64,000 nt of DNA, taken from NCBI GenBank assembly GCA_018649725.1, contig JABIHH010000062.1, positions 49,588-113,587 on the forward strand. The letters are read 5' to 3'. A model generated the notes under the pieces. That model was not told the origin of the DNA, ran no database searches, and saw only the letters and a list, made by a program, of their open reading frames with translations. This DNA is from Rhodospirillaceae bacterium. Lineage in GTDB: Bacteria > Pseudomonadota > Alphaproteobacteria > Rhodospirillales > UBA2165. A program made the translations under genes and the position numbers. Below, piece by piece: positions 56,151 through 64,000 of the stretch (position 1 is the first letter of the stretch; each line of letters opens with the position of its first letter).

Positions 56151-56592
56151 TCCCAGCTGCCTTGAGGCAGAAGCCAGAGAGGCGCGCCCCGATGTGCCGG
56201 TGGTGTTGGTCGCCGCCGTCGCGTTAATCGATGTTGATGGCCGCATTCTGTTGGCACAAAGACCCGCAGGCAAACAGATGGCCGGGCTTTGGGAATTCCC
56301 GGGCGGTAAAGTCGAAGAAAGCGAAACCCCTGAAGCCGCCTTGGTCCGCGAGCTCAATGAAGAGCTTGGCATCGATATTTCGGAGAGCTGTCTCGCTCCG
56401 CTGACATTTGCCTCCCATGCTTATGATGATTTCCATCTTCTGATGCCGCTTTATCTCTGCCGGGTTTGGAAGGGCGTTCCACAGGCAAAAGAAGAGCAGG
56501 CGTTAAAATGGGTGCGGCTTGAGAAATTTGATGACTACCCCATGCCACCTGCTGATATTCCCCTGGTCGCCATTTTAAGAGATTTTCTCTAG
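56131..56592 (+). CDS. mutT: NUDIX hydrolase, MutT type
   Basis: A 153-residue hydrolase expected to remove 8-oxo-dGTP or related nucleotides. The complete NUDIX box is GGKVEESETPEAALVRELNE then ELGI (about 57-80), fitting Gx5Ex7REUxEExGU. The ATG at 56131 (MPIIGPDPS) lies inside the argJ end; further in-frame upstream codons would overlap argJ even more. argJ-mutT adjacency is conserved in alphaproteobacteria. The HAD gene starts directly after its stop. Confidence 0.88.
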   Translation: MPIIGPDPSCLEAEAREARPDVPVVLVAAVALIDVDGRILLAQRPAGKQMAGLWEFPGGKVEESETPEAALVRELNEELGIDISESCLAPLTFASHAYDDFHLLMPLYLCRVWKGVPQAKEEQALKWVRLEKFDDYPMPPADIPLVAILRDFL

Positions 56593-57240
56593 ATGATTAC
56601 CAATTTGCTGATCGACCTCGATGGCACGTTAACTAATCCAAAGCCCGGTATTTTAAACTGCGTGCGCCATGCGTTGGCCGAACTCGATGAGCCGTGTCCG
56701 CCGGAAGACGATTTGCTGTGGTTTATCGGCCCACCGCTCCGGGAATCGTTTCAGACTTTGCTGAATTGCACTGAGGCCGAGGCCGAAGAAGCGGTAAGGA
56801 TTTACCGCGAGAGATTTGGCACCATCGGATTACTGGAAAATGATGTGTTTGAGGGCGTGCCTGAGATGCTGGAAGCGCAATCAGCCGCCGATAAGCGCCT
56901 CTTTATCGCCTCGACCAAGCCGCATGTTTATATCCATCCGATCCTCGAGCATTTTGATCTTAAAAACTGGTTTGAGCGGATTTACGGCTCGGAGCTCGAT
57001 GGCACGCGGGCAGTGAAAACCGATTTGCTGCACTATATTTTCGCCGAGCTTGATCTTGATCCGGAAATCACTGTGATGATTGGTGACCGGGTTCACGATA
57101 TGGCGGCGGCCAAGGCTGTCGGTGTTACATCGATCTGGGTTGATTATGGATATGGCGATGAAGCTGAGCGCGATGCGGCCAAACCCGATCATATTTGCTC
57201 ATCGATTGCCGAATTGGCGGCCTTGTTGAACGAGATATAG
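56593..57240 (+). CDS. HAD-family phosphatase (phosphoglycolate phosphatase-like)
   Basis: A 215-residue hydrolase. Catalytic motif I is LIDLDGTLTNPKPGI (about 6-20), motif II Ser/Thr in IASTKPHVY (about 99-107), and motif III/IV MIGDRVHDMAAAKAVG (about 155-170). The Gph-like group dephosphorylates phosphoglycolate or other small sugar phosphates. No intergenic space from mutT, so translational coupling is likely. Confidence 0.88.
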   Translation: MITNLLIDLDGTLTNPKPGILNCVRHALAELDEPCPPEDDLLWFIGPPLRESFQTLLNCTEAEAEEAVRIYRERFGTIGLLENDVFEGVPEMLEAQSAADKRLFIASTKPHVYIHPILEHFDLKNWFERIYGSELDGTRAVKTDLLHYIFAELDLDPEITVMIGDRVHDMAAAKAVGVTSIWVDYGYGDEAERDAAKPDHICSSIAELAALLNEI

Positions 57241-57313
57241 ACTTGCTTTTCGGCAATATTTCCGCCAATTTTGCCCCTGAATAACCAGCTTTAAAAATAA
57301 ACAGGGTCGGACA

Positions 57314-58105
57314 ATGTCAGAAAATAGCACCGTAACGGCTTGCTGCCTCATCATCGGCAATGAAGTTCTCTCTGGGCGGACCAAAGACGCTAATTTGGGC
57401 TGGCTGGCTGAGCGTTTGACCGATATGGGCATTCGCATGGCTGAAGCCCGGGTTATTCCTGACGTCGAAGAAGTCATCATTGATGCTGTCAACGAGGCAC
57501 GTGAAAAATACACCTATGTGTTCACCACCGGCGGCATTGGCCCGACTCATGACGATATTACCTCGCTCTGTGTCGCCAAAGCCTTTGGTGTGGAGATCTA
57601 TCGCAACCCCGAGGCCAAAGCCTTATTGGAGAGTTTTATTCCGGTTGAGCGCCTGAACGAAGCCCGGCTTAAAATGGCCGATGTGCCGGTTGGCTCGACG
57701 CTGATCGAAAACCCGGTTTCCAAAGCGCCCGGCTTTCAGATGGGCAATGTCTATGTCATGGCGGGTGTACCGTCAATTATGCGGGCAATGTTTGATGGTC
57801 TGGCAGCTGGTTTGGTTGGCGGTAAAAAGATGGAATCCATCGCTGTCGCGTCCTATTTGCCGGAAGGCACTGTCGCGGCGCCGCTTGGTGAAATTCAAGA
57901 CGGCCATCCCAATGTTGAGATCGGCAGCTATCCGTTTTTCCGCGCTGGTAACTTTGGCTGTACGCTAATTTCCAGAGGGACCGATATGGATGAGCTTGAA
58001 GCCGTCGCCGAAGAAGTGCGCCAGATGATCATCGAACTCGGCGGCGAGCCGATCAATGAGGATCTCATCACACCCGCCGAAGTCACCAACGAAAAAGATT
58101 ATTAG
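57314..58105 (+). CDS. CinA/MoaB-type molybdopterin-binding domain protein
   Basis: A 263-residue protein with the MoCF/CinA N-terminal fold. Signature segments are IIGNEVLSGRTKDANLGWLA (about 12-31), VFTTGGIGPTHDDITS (about 72-87) and MAGVPSIMRAM (about 151-161). It lacks the C-terminal nicotinamide deamidase domain of long CinA proteins. The biochemical role of the short form is unclear; COG1058-type proteins can be pyrophosphatases. It lies 73 bp after the HAD gene. Confidence 0.88.
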   Translation: MSENSTVTACCLIIGNEVLSGRTKDANLGWLAERLTDMGIRMAEARVIPDVEEVIIDAVNEAREKYTYVFTTGGIGPTHDDITSLCVAKAFGVEIYRNPEAKALLESFIPVERLNEARLKMADVPVGSTLIENPVSKAPGFQMGNVYVMAGVPSIMRAMFDGLAAGLVGGKKMESIAVASYLPEGTVAAPLGEIQDGHPNVEIGSYPFFRAGNFGCTLISRGTDMDELEAVAEEVRQMIIELGGEPINEDLITPAEVTNEKDY

Positions 58106-58207
58106 AACCCTGCTATGGCAGAGGTAGCCGTCGAAGGACTCAGGCGGCACCTGTTGTCACGCTCTTGAGCCGAAACGCCTAAATTTAATGTATTTTCCGT
58201 CAAAACC

Positions 58208-58250
58208 TTGACTTTTTAGCCGCTTGTCTTTTATTTGGTCAATTGACCAA
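58208..58250 (+). promoter_or_regulatory. TetR promoter with perfect 16-bp palindromic operator
   Basis: TTGACT (58208-58213), a 16-bp spacer and TTTATT (58230-58235), followed by the perfect palindrome TTGGTCAATTGACCAA (58235-58250). The TTG start codon of the TetR gene (58243) lies inside the palindrome, so repressor binding would cover the transcription and translation start. No ribosome binding site is visible; a near-leaderless transcript is possible. Confidence 0.55.
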
Positions 58251-58905
58251 GTCAAATAACAAAATTAACCAACCAGAACCGTTCGGAGGCCAATTAGAAG
58301 GCAAAGAGGGCGAGATATTGCGCGCCGCGTATCGTTGTATCGTCGAACGTGGCATTGCGGCGACAACGACCCATGCGGTTGCGGAGCGCGCTGGTATGAA
58401 CCAGGGCAGTATTCACTACTATTTTCGCTCTAAGGATGCTCTGTTAGAACGCTTGCTTGAGGAATTGTATGAAAATTCCATGAATAACATCCGCATCGTT
58501 GCCAGAAGCGACAAGACACCTAAGGAAAAAATTACCAGCATATTGTCTCGTGGTTCGAGTTTGGCCGGATCGCGTAAAGATGAATTGATCGTGTTTTTTG
58601 CCTTTTGGGCGCATGCCATGTCGCTGGGCGGTCGCTGGCGCCAACTCTATATCGAATTGTTCCGAAAATTCAGAGGCACCATCGTCGCCATTTTGCAGGA
58701 AGGTGAATGGTCTCATTTCAATATAATGGGCGGTGAAGAGGCCGTCGCCTCGCTGATTGTCGCTACCGTTCAGGGGCTAGGTCTGCAATATATCATGGAC
58801 CCGGCGGCAGTGAGGCAATCTGACCTTGATGCCGCTCTCAATGATTTGTTTGATAATGTACTGATCGGCGAGGGTACTCTGCAGGAGAGAAGGGTTGTTT
58901 CGTGA
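58243..58905 (+). CDS. TetR-family regulator of the catabolic cluster
   Basis: A 220-residue regulator. The HTH (about 24-70) reads ILRAAYRCIVERGIAATTTH and GMNQGSIHYYFRSKDALLER; the C-terminal ligand domain is all-alpha. The frame starts at TTG in a palindrome, with no clear ribosome binding site; no ATG or GTG precedes the HTH. Its stop overlaps the next gene start (TGATG), so it is coupled to the hydrolase gene. It probably represses the whole TRAP cluster. Confidence 0.85.
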   Translation: MTKSNNKINQPEPFGGQLEGKEGEILRAAYRCIVERGIAATTTHAVAERAGMNQGSIHYYFRSKDALLERLLEELYENSMNNIRIVARSDKTPKEKITSILSRGSSLAGSRKDELIVFFAFWAHAMSLGGRWRQLYIELFRKFRGTIVAILQEGEWSHFNIMGGEEAVASLIVATVQGLGLQYIMDPAAVRQSDLDAALNDLFDNVLIGEGTLQERRVVS

Positions 58906-59768
58906 TGGTTGATATTGTGCGCCGGGATTTTAGCGTGACTGCCGATGATGGTGTGACTCTTTCAGTGATTGAAAAATCCTCCGGCGAGGCGGATCAGCCT
59001 AAGATCTTATTGGTGCACGGTTCTGGCGTCGGCTGGGAATATTGGGATGTGCCGCTCAATAATTATAGCGTTATGGATAATTTGGCGGCTGCTGGTTTTG
59101 ATGTCTTTGCGCTGGAATGCCGCGGCTATGGTAGAAGTGATAAACCGGACGGCAGGACCATAACCTCTGACCGCTTGGCTGAAGATACGGCCCTTGTCGC
59201 GCGTGAAATCAGCCCGGCAGGAGAGCGTGTTGGGCTGGTTGGCCATTCCTCTTCCGGCATCGTGATCCTCATGGCGGCAGCAAAATCATCTGATCTTTGG
59301 TCGCGCATGGTTATCATCGGTGCCCCCTATCAGCGCCTCAATCCTCAATTTGAAGCCTATGCTGCACAAATGATAAAAGCGGCGGAGGAAGAAGGTGAAG
59401 ACACTGTTCCCAACGGTCATCATCTCGAAATTGAAAAGCGTTTAAACCAACCCGAGCAAGATATCGTAAAATGGTATAAAGGTCTCGTATCGGCGGTATA
59501 TCCAAGAATACCTGCGGCAATATTCCACGATGTGATAGAAAACCCGTCGAAAGACTTGATTCCCAGTGTGGTAATTCCTACGCTTCTGGTTAATGGCTCA
59601 AACGACTATGTCGTTGATCCCGGAGATGCGCTGGATTTACTAAATGATCTTGGCGCTGCGGATAAAGGAGAAGTTATTCTACCAGGCAGTTTCCATTTAC
59701 CGTTTTTGGAAAAGAAAGGTCACCAAGATCTCATTTCCTGTTTGAATTTCTGGTTTTCACGAACTTAA
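58905..59768 (+). CDS. Alpha/beta hydrolase
   Basis: A 287-residue hydrolase. It has the oxyanion-hole segment LLVHGSGVGWEYW (about 35-47), the nucleophile elbow LVGHSSSGIVIL (about 105-116), the acid in NGSNDYVVDPG (about 229-239) and the catalytic His in GSFHLPFLEKKG (about 263-274). Substrate unknown; an ester or C-C bond in the transported compound is possible. The ATG at 58905 overlaps the TetR stop; a GTG one codon upstream is also possible. Confidence 0.87.
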   Translation: MVDIVRRDFSVTADDGVTLSVIEKSSGEADQPKILLVHGSGVGWEYWDVPLNNYSVMDNLAAAGFDVFALECRGYGRSDKPDGRTITSDRLAEDTALVAREISPAGERVGLVGHSSSGIVILMAAAKSSDLWSRMVIIGAPYQRLNPQFEAYAAQMIKAAEEEGEDTVPNGHHLEIEKRLNQPEQDIVKWYKGLVSAVYPRIPAAIFHDVIENPSKDLIPSVVIPTLLVNGSNDYVVDPGDALDLLNDLGAADKGEVILPGSFHLPFLEKKGHQDLISCLNFWFSRT

Positions 59769-59808
59769 AAATTTAATCTTAGAAATAATTCAACAAGGAG
59801 GTTACTCA

Positions 59809-60822
59809 ATGAAAAAGATATTGTTACTAACAGTTGGTGTTGTTTTTGCAGCTGGCTATGCGATGCAAGCAGCGGCTGAGACGACACTCCGAATGAATCT
59901 CTGGCTGCCACCAAAACATTTTGTGGTGACAAAAGGCTATGCGCCTTGGATCGAAAAAATTAAAAAGGGCACCAAAGGTAATGTTAATATTCAGCTGACA
60001 ACGAAATCTCTTGGTTCCCCTCCGCGTCAATATGATCTTGCCCGTCAAGGGGTGGTCGACATTGCATGGGGTGTTCAAGGTTATACCGCTGGTCGTTTTA
60101 TCACAGCGGAAATCGGTGAGCTGCCGTTTCTTGGTAATAGCGGTGAAGCGCTGTCCGTTGCCTTTTGGCGCACGCACCAAAAATTCTTTGCCAAAGCCAA
60201 TGAATATAAAGGTGTGAAAATTCTAAGTTTGCATTTGCATTCGCCTGGACAAATCATGGTGAACAAAAAAGGCATTACTGCGCTTGAAGGTATGAATGGC
60301 CTTAAAATTCGTATCCTCAATCCGGCGACAGCAAAGATTTTGAAACTCTATGGCGGCGTTCCGTTTCGTGGAGCAGCACCAAAATCTTATGAATTTTTCT
60401 CCAAAGGCATCATTGATGGCTCGTTCATGACCGCCGATGGCGTACTTGCTTTCAAACTTAAGAAATTTTCCAAGTCCTTCATTGAGGTGCCGGGTGGTAT
60501 CTATAACTCCCCGTTCTTCGTCGTCATGAACCAAGCGAAATGGGACAGCCTCTCAGCTGGAGATAAAAAAGTCATCGAAGCTGCTTCTGGTGAAGCTTAC
60601 GCCGCAAATAAAGGTGCGGCTTGGGATCACAACGATGTATTGGGAGCCAAGCTTGTCAAAGAAACCACTAAGGTGAGCTATATCAAAGGCGCTAATCTTG
60701 CGGCTTTGAAAAAGAAACTCGCTTTCTTGGAAGATGGCTGGGTTAAAAAAGTTGCTGCCTTAGGCGTAGATGGTGCTGCTGCACTTAAATATCTGCGGGC
60801 CCAGGCTGCAGCTTATAAATAG
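59809..60822 (+). CDS. TRAP transporter substrate-binding protein (DctP family)
   Basis: A 337-residue periplasmic receptor. The signal peptide ends near AMQAAAE (about 24). Binding-fold segments are PPRQYDLARQGVVDIAWGVQ (about 67-86), GLKIRILNPATAKILKLYGG (about 164-183) with the conserved Arg that ligates a carboxylate, and GIIDGSFMTADGVLAFKL (about 203-220). Strong AAGGAGG ribosome binding site. The ligand is expected to be an organic acid. Confidence 0.92.
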   Translation: MKKILLLTVGVVFAAGYAMQAAAETTLRMNLWLPPKHFVVTKGYAPWIEKIKKGTKGNVNIQLTTKSLGSPPRQYDLARQGVVDIAWGVQGYTAGRFITAEIGELPFLGNSGEALSVAFWRTHQKFFAKANEYKGVKILSLHLHSPGQIMVNKKGITALEGMNGLKIRILNPATAKILKLYGGVPFRGAAPKSYEFFSKGIIDGSFMTADGVLAFKLKKFSKSFIEVPGGIYNSPFFVVMNQAKWDSLSAGDKKVIEAASGEAYAANKGAAWDHNDVLGAKLVKETTKVSYIKGANLAALKKKLAFLEDGWVKKVAALGVDGAAALKYLRAQAAAYK

Positions 60823-60849
60823 TAAAACAAAGATGGAGTTTACCCTGCC

Positions 60850-61404
60850 ATGGGTGAGACTGAATTAAGTTCGCAATCCCCCATGGCGGGTGGCACTTCA
60901 GTGTGGGATCAGGTCGATCGAGTGATCGGCCTGCTTCTCGCTATCACGATTTTTTTTATGATGAGCGTCACCTTAATTGACGTTATTGGCCGCTATTTTT
61001 TCCATGCGCCGTTGCCAGCTGCTGATGAGCTGACAAAATTGGCAATGGCCGTTTCGATTTTTGGCGGCCTGCCGCTCGTTACCCGCCACCGGGAACATGT
61101 CACGATCTCCTTATTTGACGGTTTGTTTCCCACAAGCGTTCTAAAGATCCGGCAAGTTGTGGTTGATCTCATTTGCATTGGTGTCATGGGCGGCCTGTGC
61201 TGGCGCTTGATCCTTCAGGCGCAAAGCTTGGCCGATTTTAATGATAAAACATTGTTTCTGGGCGTACCACTCGCACCCTTTGCATATTTTATGGCGATTA
61301 TGTCGGGCATAACCATAGTGGTGCTCTTTTTAATGTTGTGGCGAGACCTTACTGGTTCTAAGCCCTCTCAGAATTCATCCTCAAATATGTCTGGACTATC
61401 CTAA
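60850..61404 (+). CDS. TRAP transporter small permease (DctQ family)
   Basis: A 184-residue membrane subunit with four helices (about 28-48, 62-82, 98-120, 140-160). The family segment DVIGRYFFHAPLPAADELTK (about 43-62) is intact. GGAG precedes the ATG. It lies 27 bp after the binding-protein gene and 1 bp before the large permease, the normal order P-Q-M. Confidence 0.9.
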   Translation: MGETELSSQSPMAGGTSVWDQVDRVIGLLLAITIFFMMSVTLIDVIGRYFFHAPLPAADELTKLAMAVSIFGGLPLVTRHREHVTISLFDGLFPTSVLKIRQVVVDLICIGVMGGLCWRLILQAQSLADFNDKTLFLGVPLAPFAYFMAIMSGITIVVLFLMLWRDLTGSKPSQNSSSNMSGLS

Positions 61405-61405
61405 A

Positions 61406-62698
61406 ATGCTTATCGCTGGTGTTGGTTTTCTTATTCTGTTCGCCATGCTGTTTAGCGGTATCCCGATCGCATTTGGTATGATTATCGTTGGTACCGCAGG
61501 ATTTGCTTTTCTATCCGGCTGGGCGCCGTCCTTGGCGATGGCTGGGCAAACGGCCTTTGATACTGTTCTCAACTATGAATTTTCGGTGCTCCCGTTGTTC
61601 ATCTTGATGGGCAATTTTATCACCCGGTCGAGATTGTCAGAAGAGCTCTATACTGCCAGCCACGCTTTTCTTGGGCACCGTAAGGGCGGCCTCGCGATGG
61701 CGACGATTGTTGCTTGCGCCGGGTTTAGTGCGGTGTGTGGCTCCAGCCTGGCGACGGCGGCAACGATGAGTAAAGTCGCGATGCCATCGATGCGACGTTA
61801 CGGCTATGCTGACAGTTTGGCGTCGGGCTCCATTGCCGCAGGTGGTACGCTCGGCATTCTTATTCCTCCCAGCGTTATTCTCGTGCTCTACGGTATTATG
61901 ACGGAGACCGAAATTGGTAAATTGTTTGCTGCCGGTTTCTTGCCTGGCATGCTCGGCATGGCCCTTTATATGCTCAGCGCCAATTTGGTTAGCCGCTTTA
62001 ATCCAAAACTCGGACCGGCTGTTGATATAACGCCTTGGCCTGAACGCTGGGCCGCAATGAGAGGCATTTGGGGCATTTTGTTGCTGTTCAGTATCGTTAT
62101 GGGCGGTATCTATTTGGGTGTGTTTTCACCGACCGAGGCCGCTGGAATCGGTGCCTCGGGTGCATTCTTTTTTGCCTTGGCTCGCCGGACCTTGAACCTT
62201 CGAGCCATCATCGAGGTGTTGATCGAGACCGGACGCACGTCAACCATGGTGTTCATTGTCTTGATCGGCGCCATCATGTTCTCCAATTTTGTCGATGTTA
62301 CCCGGGCACCAAATCACATTCAAACATTCGTAGAAGGCCTGCAAATTGCGCCGATCTTAGTGATCCTGGTGATCCTGGTGATCTACATTGTTTTGGGCTG
62401 TGTGCTCGATAGCATCGCCATGATGTTGCTGACCGTGCCGATCTTTTATCCGTTGGTCGCCGGCCTTGGCTATGATTTGATTTGGTTCGGAATTATTGTC
62501 GTTGTGGTGATTGAGATCAGCCTGATCACACCACCGATTGGTCTGAACGTCTATGTCATACGGGCGACGCTGCCAGATGTACCTCTCGGCACGATTTTCA
62601 AAGGTGTCACGCCGTTTATTGTGGCTGATATCATTCGTTTGGCGTTGTTGGTCTTGGTCCCCGGCTTCGTTATGTTCCTACCTAATATGATGGGCTAG
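61406..62698 (+). CDS. TRAP transporter large permease (DctM family)
   Basis: A 430-residue membrane protein with about 12 helices. Family hallmarks are GIPIAFGMIIVGTAGFAF (about 18-35), LPLFILMGNFI (about 61-71), SSLATAATMSKVAMPSMRRY (about 112-131), GGTLGILIPPSVILVLYG (about 145-162) and FSPTEAAGIGASGAFF (about 231-246). Forms the sodium-driven uptake system with the two preceding genes. Confidence 0.95.
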   Translation: MLIAGVGFLILFAMLFSGIPIAFGMIIVGTAGFAFLSGWAPSLAMAGQTAFDTVLNYEFSVLPLFILMGNFITRSRLSEELYTASHAFLGHRKGGLAMATIVACAGFSAVCGSSLATAATMSKVAMPSMRRYGYADSLASGSIAAGGTLGILIPPSVILVLYGIMTETEIGKLFAAGFLPGMLGMALYMLSANLVSRFNPKLGPAVDITPWPERWAAMRGIWGILLLFSIVMGGIYLGVFSPTEAAGIGASGAFFFALARRTLNLRAIIEVLIETGRTSTMVFIVLIGAIMFSNFVDVTRAPNHIQTFVEGLQIAPILVILVILVIYIVLGCVLDSIAMMLLTVPIFYPLVAGLGYDLIWFGIIVVVVIEISLITPPIGLNVYVIRATLPDVPLGTIFKGVTPFIVADIIRLALLVLVPGFVMFLPNMMG

Positions 62699-62724
62699 GT
62701 GCCACTAGATTAAGGAGCTTTGCT

Positions 62725-63402
62725 ATGCATCCAATAACATTGCCACAAGATGTTCAGGATCGGGTCATCGCCCGGCGCGGTAAGCTGCATATTTATGAAG
62801 AGATAGATCCCAAACGTACGGCTTTGGTGGTCATTGACATGCAAAATATTTTCCTGGAACCAGGGGCCTTGGCAGAAACGCCCATCGCCCGCGAGATTGT
62901 GCCGAGCATTAACCGGCTGGCTGAGGCTTGCCGGGCCGCGGGCATGGCAGTTGCTTGGGTCCAGTCGGCGATAACCGATCAAGATGGTGAAGATTATTGG
63001 CCTGGCTTGCTTGCCCATTTGAATACCAAAGAGCGTGCAGGCTCGTTCCTCGAATGGCTAAAGGCTGGCAGCCATGGGCACGCCATCTGGTCGGAATTGG
63101 ATTTCAAAGAAGACGATTTATATGCCAAGAAAAACCGTTATTCAGCATTTTTGCCGGGGGCGGGGCCCTTGGGCGACATGCTGCGCGAACGCAATATTGA
63201 TACGGTCATAATTACCGGCACGCTTACCAATGTCTGTTGTGAAAGCTCGGCCCGTGATGCCATGATGACCGACTTTAAAACTATTATGGTGTCTGACGGC
63301 AATGCCTGTCTCAGCGATCAGGAACATATCTCGGCATTGAGCAATCATCTCCAGGTTTTTGGCGATGTCTACAGTACCGACGAGTTGATCGACCTCTTGT
63401 AA
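62725..63402 (+). CDS. Isochorismatase-like cysteine hydrolase
   Basis: A 225-residue cytosolic hydrolase. The catalytic triad is Asp in LVVIDMQNIFLEPGA (about 36), Lys in KKNRYSAFLPG (about 134) and Cys in GTLTNVCCESSARDA (about 171-172). Members split amides, carbamates or vinyl ethers. AGGAG precedes the ATG. Its place in the TRAP cluster suggests it acts on the imported substrate, possibly an amide. Confidence 0.9.
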   Translation: MHPITLPQDVQDRVIARRGKLHIYEEIDPKRTALVVIDMQNIFLEPGALAETPIAREIVPSINRLAEACRAAGMAVAWVQSAITDQDGEDYWPGLLAHLNTKERAGSFLEWLKAGSHGHAIWSELDFKEDDLYAKKNRYSAFLPGAGPLGDMLRERNIDTVIITGTLTNVCCESSARDAMMTDFKTIMVSDGNACLSDQEHISALSNHLQVFGDVYSTDELIDLL

Positions 63403-63500
63403 ATGCAATTGAGTGTCCGAATAGTGGACGATGTCTGATCGCTCCTGTTTTCAATTGCGAGGATGAGTTAAACTCATTCCATATATTTAGGGAGTTTAAA

Positions 63501-64000
63501 ATGAACCGGGATATTCTGCACCCCATCACCGAAGAACAAATTCAGGAATATGAAGAAAACGGCGTGGTCTGTATTCGAGGCCAGTTTGATGCCGAGTGGT
63601 GCCAACATATGCTGGACGTCTGCGAGCACAATATGGAAGAGCGCTCTGGCCGCCAGCGCGAAGTCGATAACCCAGACGATCCCGGCTATTTTTATGTCTC
63701 GTCTTTCATGTCGAAGAATAACCCGCAATTTGAAGATTATATCCTAAATTCCCCGTCGGCTGAGATCGCCGCCCGTCTGATGCGCCAAGATCAGGTGAGG
63801 TTTTTCTATGACCAGCTTTTCATCAAAGAGCCCGGCACCCTGGCACCAACCCAATGGCATAACGATCTGCCGTTCTGGCCCTTTGCCGGCAATCACATCG
63901 CCTCTGTCTGGATGGCGCTGACACCCGTGACAACGGCGACCAGCGGTCTGGTCTATGTCAAAGGCTCGCACAAATGGAATAAGCTTTTTCAAGCGATCAC
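63501..64000 (+). CDS. Phytanoyl-CoA dioxygenase family protein (3' end outside window)
   Basis: The first 166 codons of an Fe(II)/2-oxoglutarate-type oxygenase; the frame runs off the window. It starts MNRDILHPITEEQIQEYEEN with GGGAG 6 nt before the ATG. The iron-binding HxD motif is in TQWHNDLPFWPF (about 118-129), followed by WMALTPVTTATSGLVYVKGS, typical for PhyH proteins. It is the next gene in the TRAP cluster and probably hydroxylates the substrate or a breakdown product. Confidence 0.85.
   Translation, partial: MNRDILHPITEEQIQEYEENGVVCIRGQFDAEWCQHMLDVCEHNMEERSGRQREVDNPDDPGYFYVSSFMSKNNPQFEDYILNSPSAEIAARLMRQDQVRFFYDQLFIKEPGTLAPTQWHNDLPFWPFAGNHIASVWMALTPVTTATSGLVYVKGSHKWNKLFQAI

Overview
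This 64-kb window is chromosomal DNA from a free-living, aerobic alphaproteobacterium of intermediate GC. It looks most like a marine or Rhodospirillales-type lineage, but I cannot place it to genus. The evidence is the gene families and their order: aerobic cobaltochelatase CobS-CobT followed by a J-domain gene, with rpmB (L28) close by; aroK-aroB followed by a CorC-type gene; secA, a parvulin, argJ and mutT in a row; a FixJ-like regulator; RpoH; a DUF2889 protein; and a small ribbon-helix-helix protein of the alphaproteobacterial type. I found no rRNA, tRNA, CRISPR array, phage or insertion sequence.

Layout. 1-11.5 kb: the end of an RND transporter gene, then a leftward run of phospholipid synthesis (psd-pssA), heat-shock sigma factor rpoH, a FixJ-like regulator with a five-PAS hybrid kinase, a LysM protein and a membrane protein. 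11.6-21 kb: a LOG-family gene, a DM13 protein, divergent katA/oxyR with a 24-codon ORF in the katA leader, then a small accessory patch (three palindromic repeat units, an AT-rich periplasmic binding protein and the frameshifted tail of a second LOG gene), monomeric isocitrate dehydrogenase, a GDT1-like protein and a multicopper oxidase. 21-31 kb: rpmB, a 90-residue protein behind a foldable leader, an MFS transporter, cobST, a J-domain protein, a RHH protein, DUF2889, a CorC family protein and aroBK. 31-43.5 kb: a 46-residue membrane peptide with a large periplasmic protein and a methyltransferase, a second PAS kinase, a BTAD/TolB/TPR regulator, DsrE, a cysteine synthase-glutaredoxin fusion, an MFS transporter, a BaiN/HI0933-type flavoprotein and xerD. 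43.5-50.6 kb: a Spy-like protein with two c-type cytochromes, then a TetR-controlled RND efflux operon. 50.6-58.1 kb: secA, parvulin, argJ, mutT, a HAD phosphatase and a CinA-like protein. 58.2-64 kb: a catabolic cluster (TetR, alpha/beta hydrolase, TRAP transporter, isochorismatase-like hydrolase, phytanoyl-CoA dioxygenase family protein) cut by the window edge.

How genes may work together. The most striking signal is a near-canonical CueR-type copper promoter (TTGACC, 19-bp spacer, ACCTTCC-N7-GGAAGGT dyad) in front of the two cytochrome c genes and the Spy-like gene. The first cytochrome has a Met/His-rich tail, so the operon looks like a copper-responsive periplasmic module. A weaker site with the same geometry precedes the CueO-like multicopper oxidase about 26 kb away. 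No cueR gene is in the window. Other points are the cysteine synthase-glutaredoxin fusion next to DsrE, the leader whose predicted fold would hide a ribosome binding site, the LOG pseudogene tail, and a tandem PAS pair shared by two otherwise different kinases. Coordinates come from reading the sequence; family assignments are from motif recognition, without database searches.
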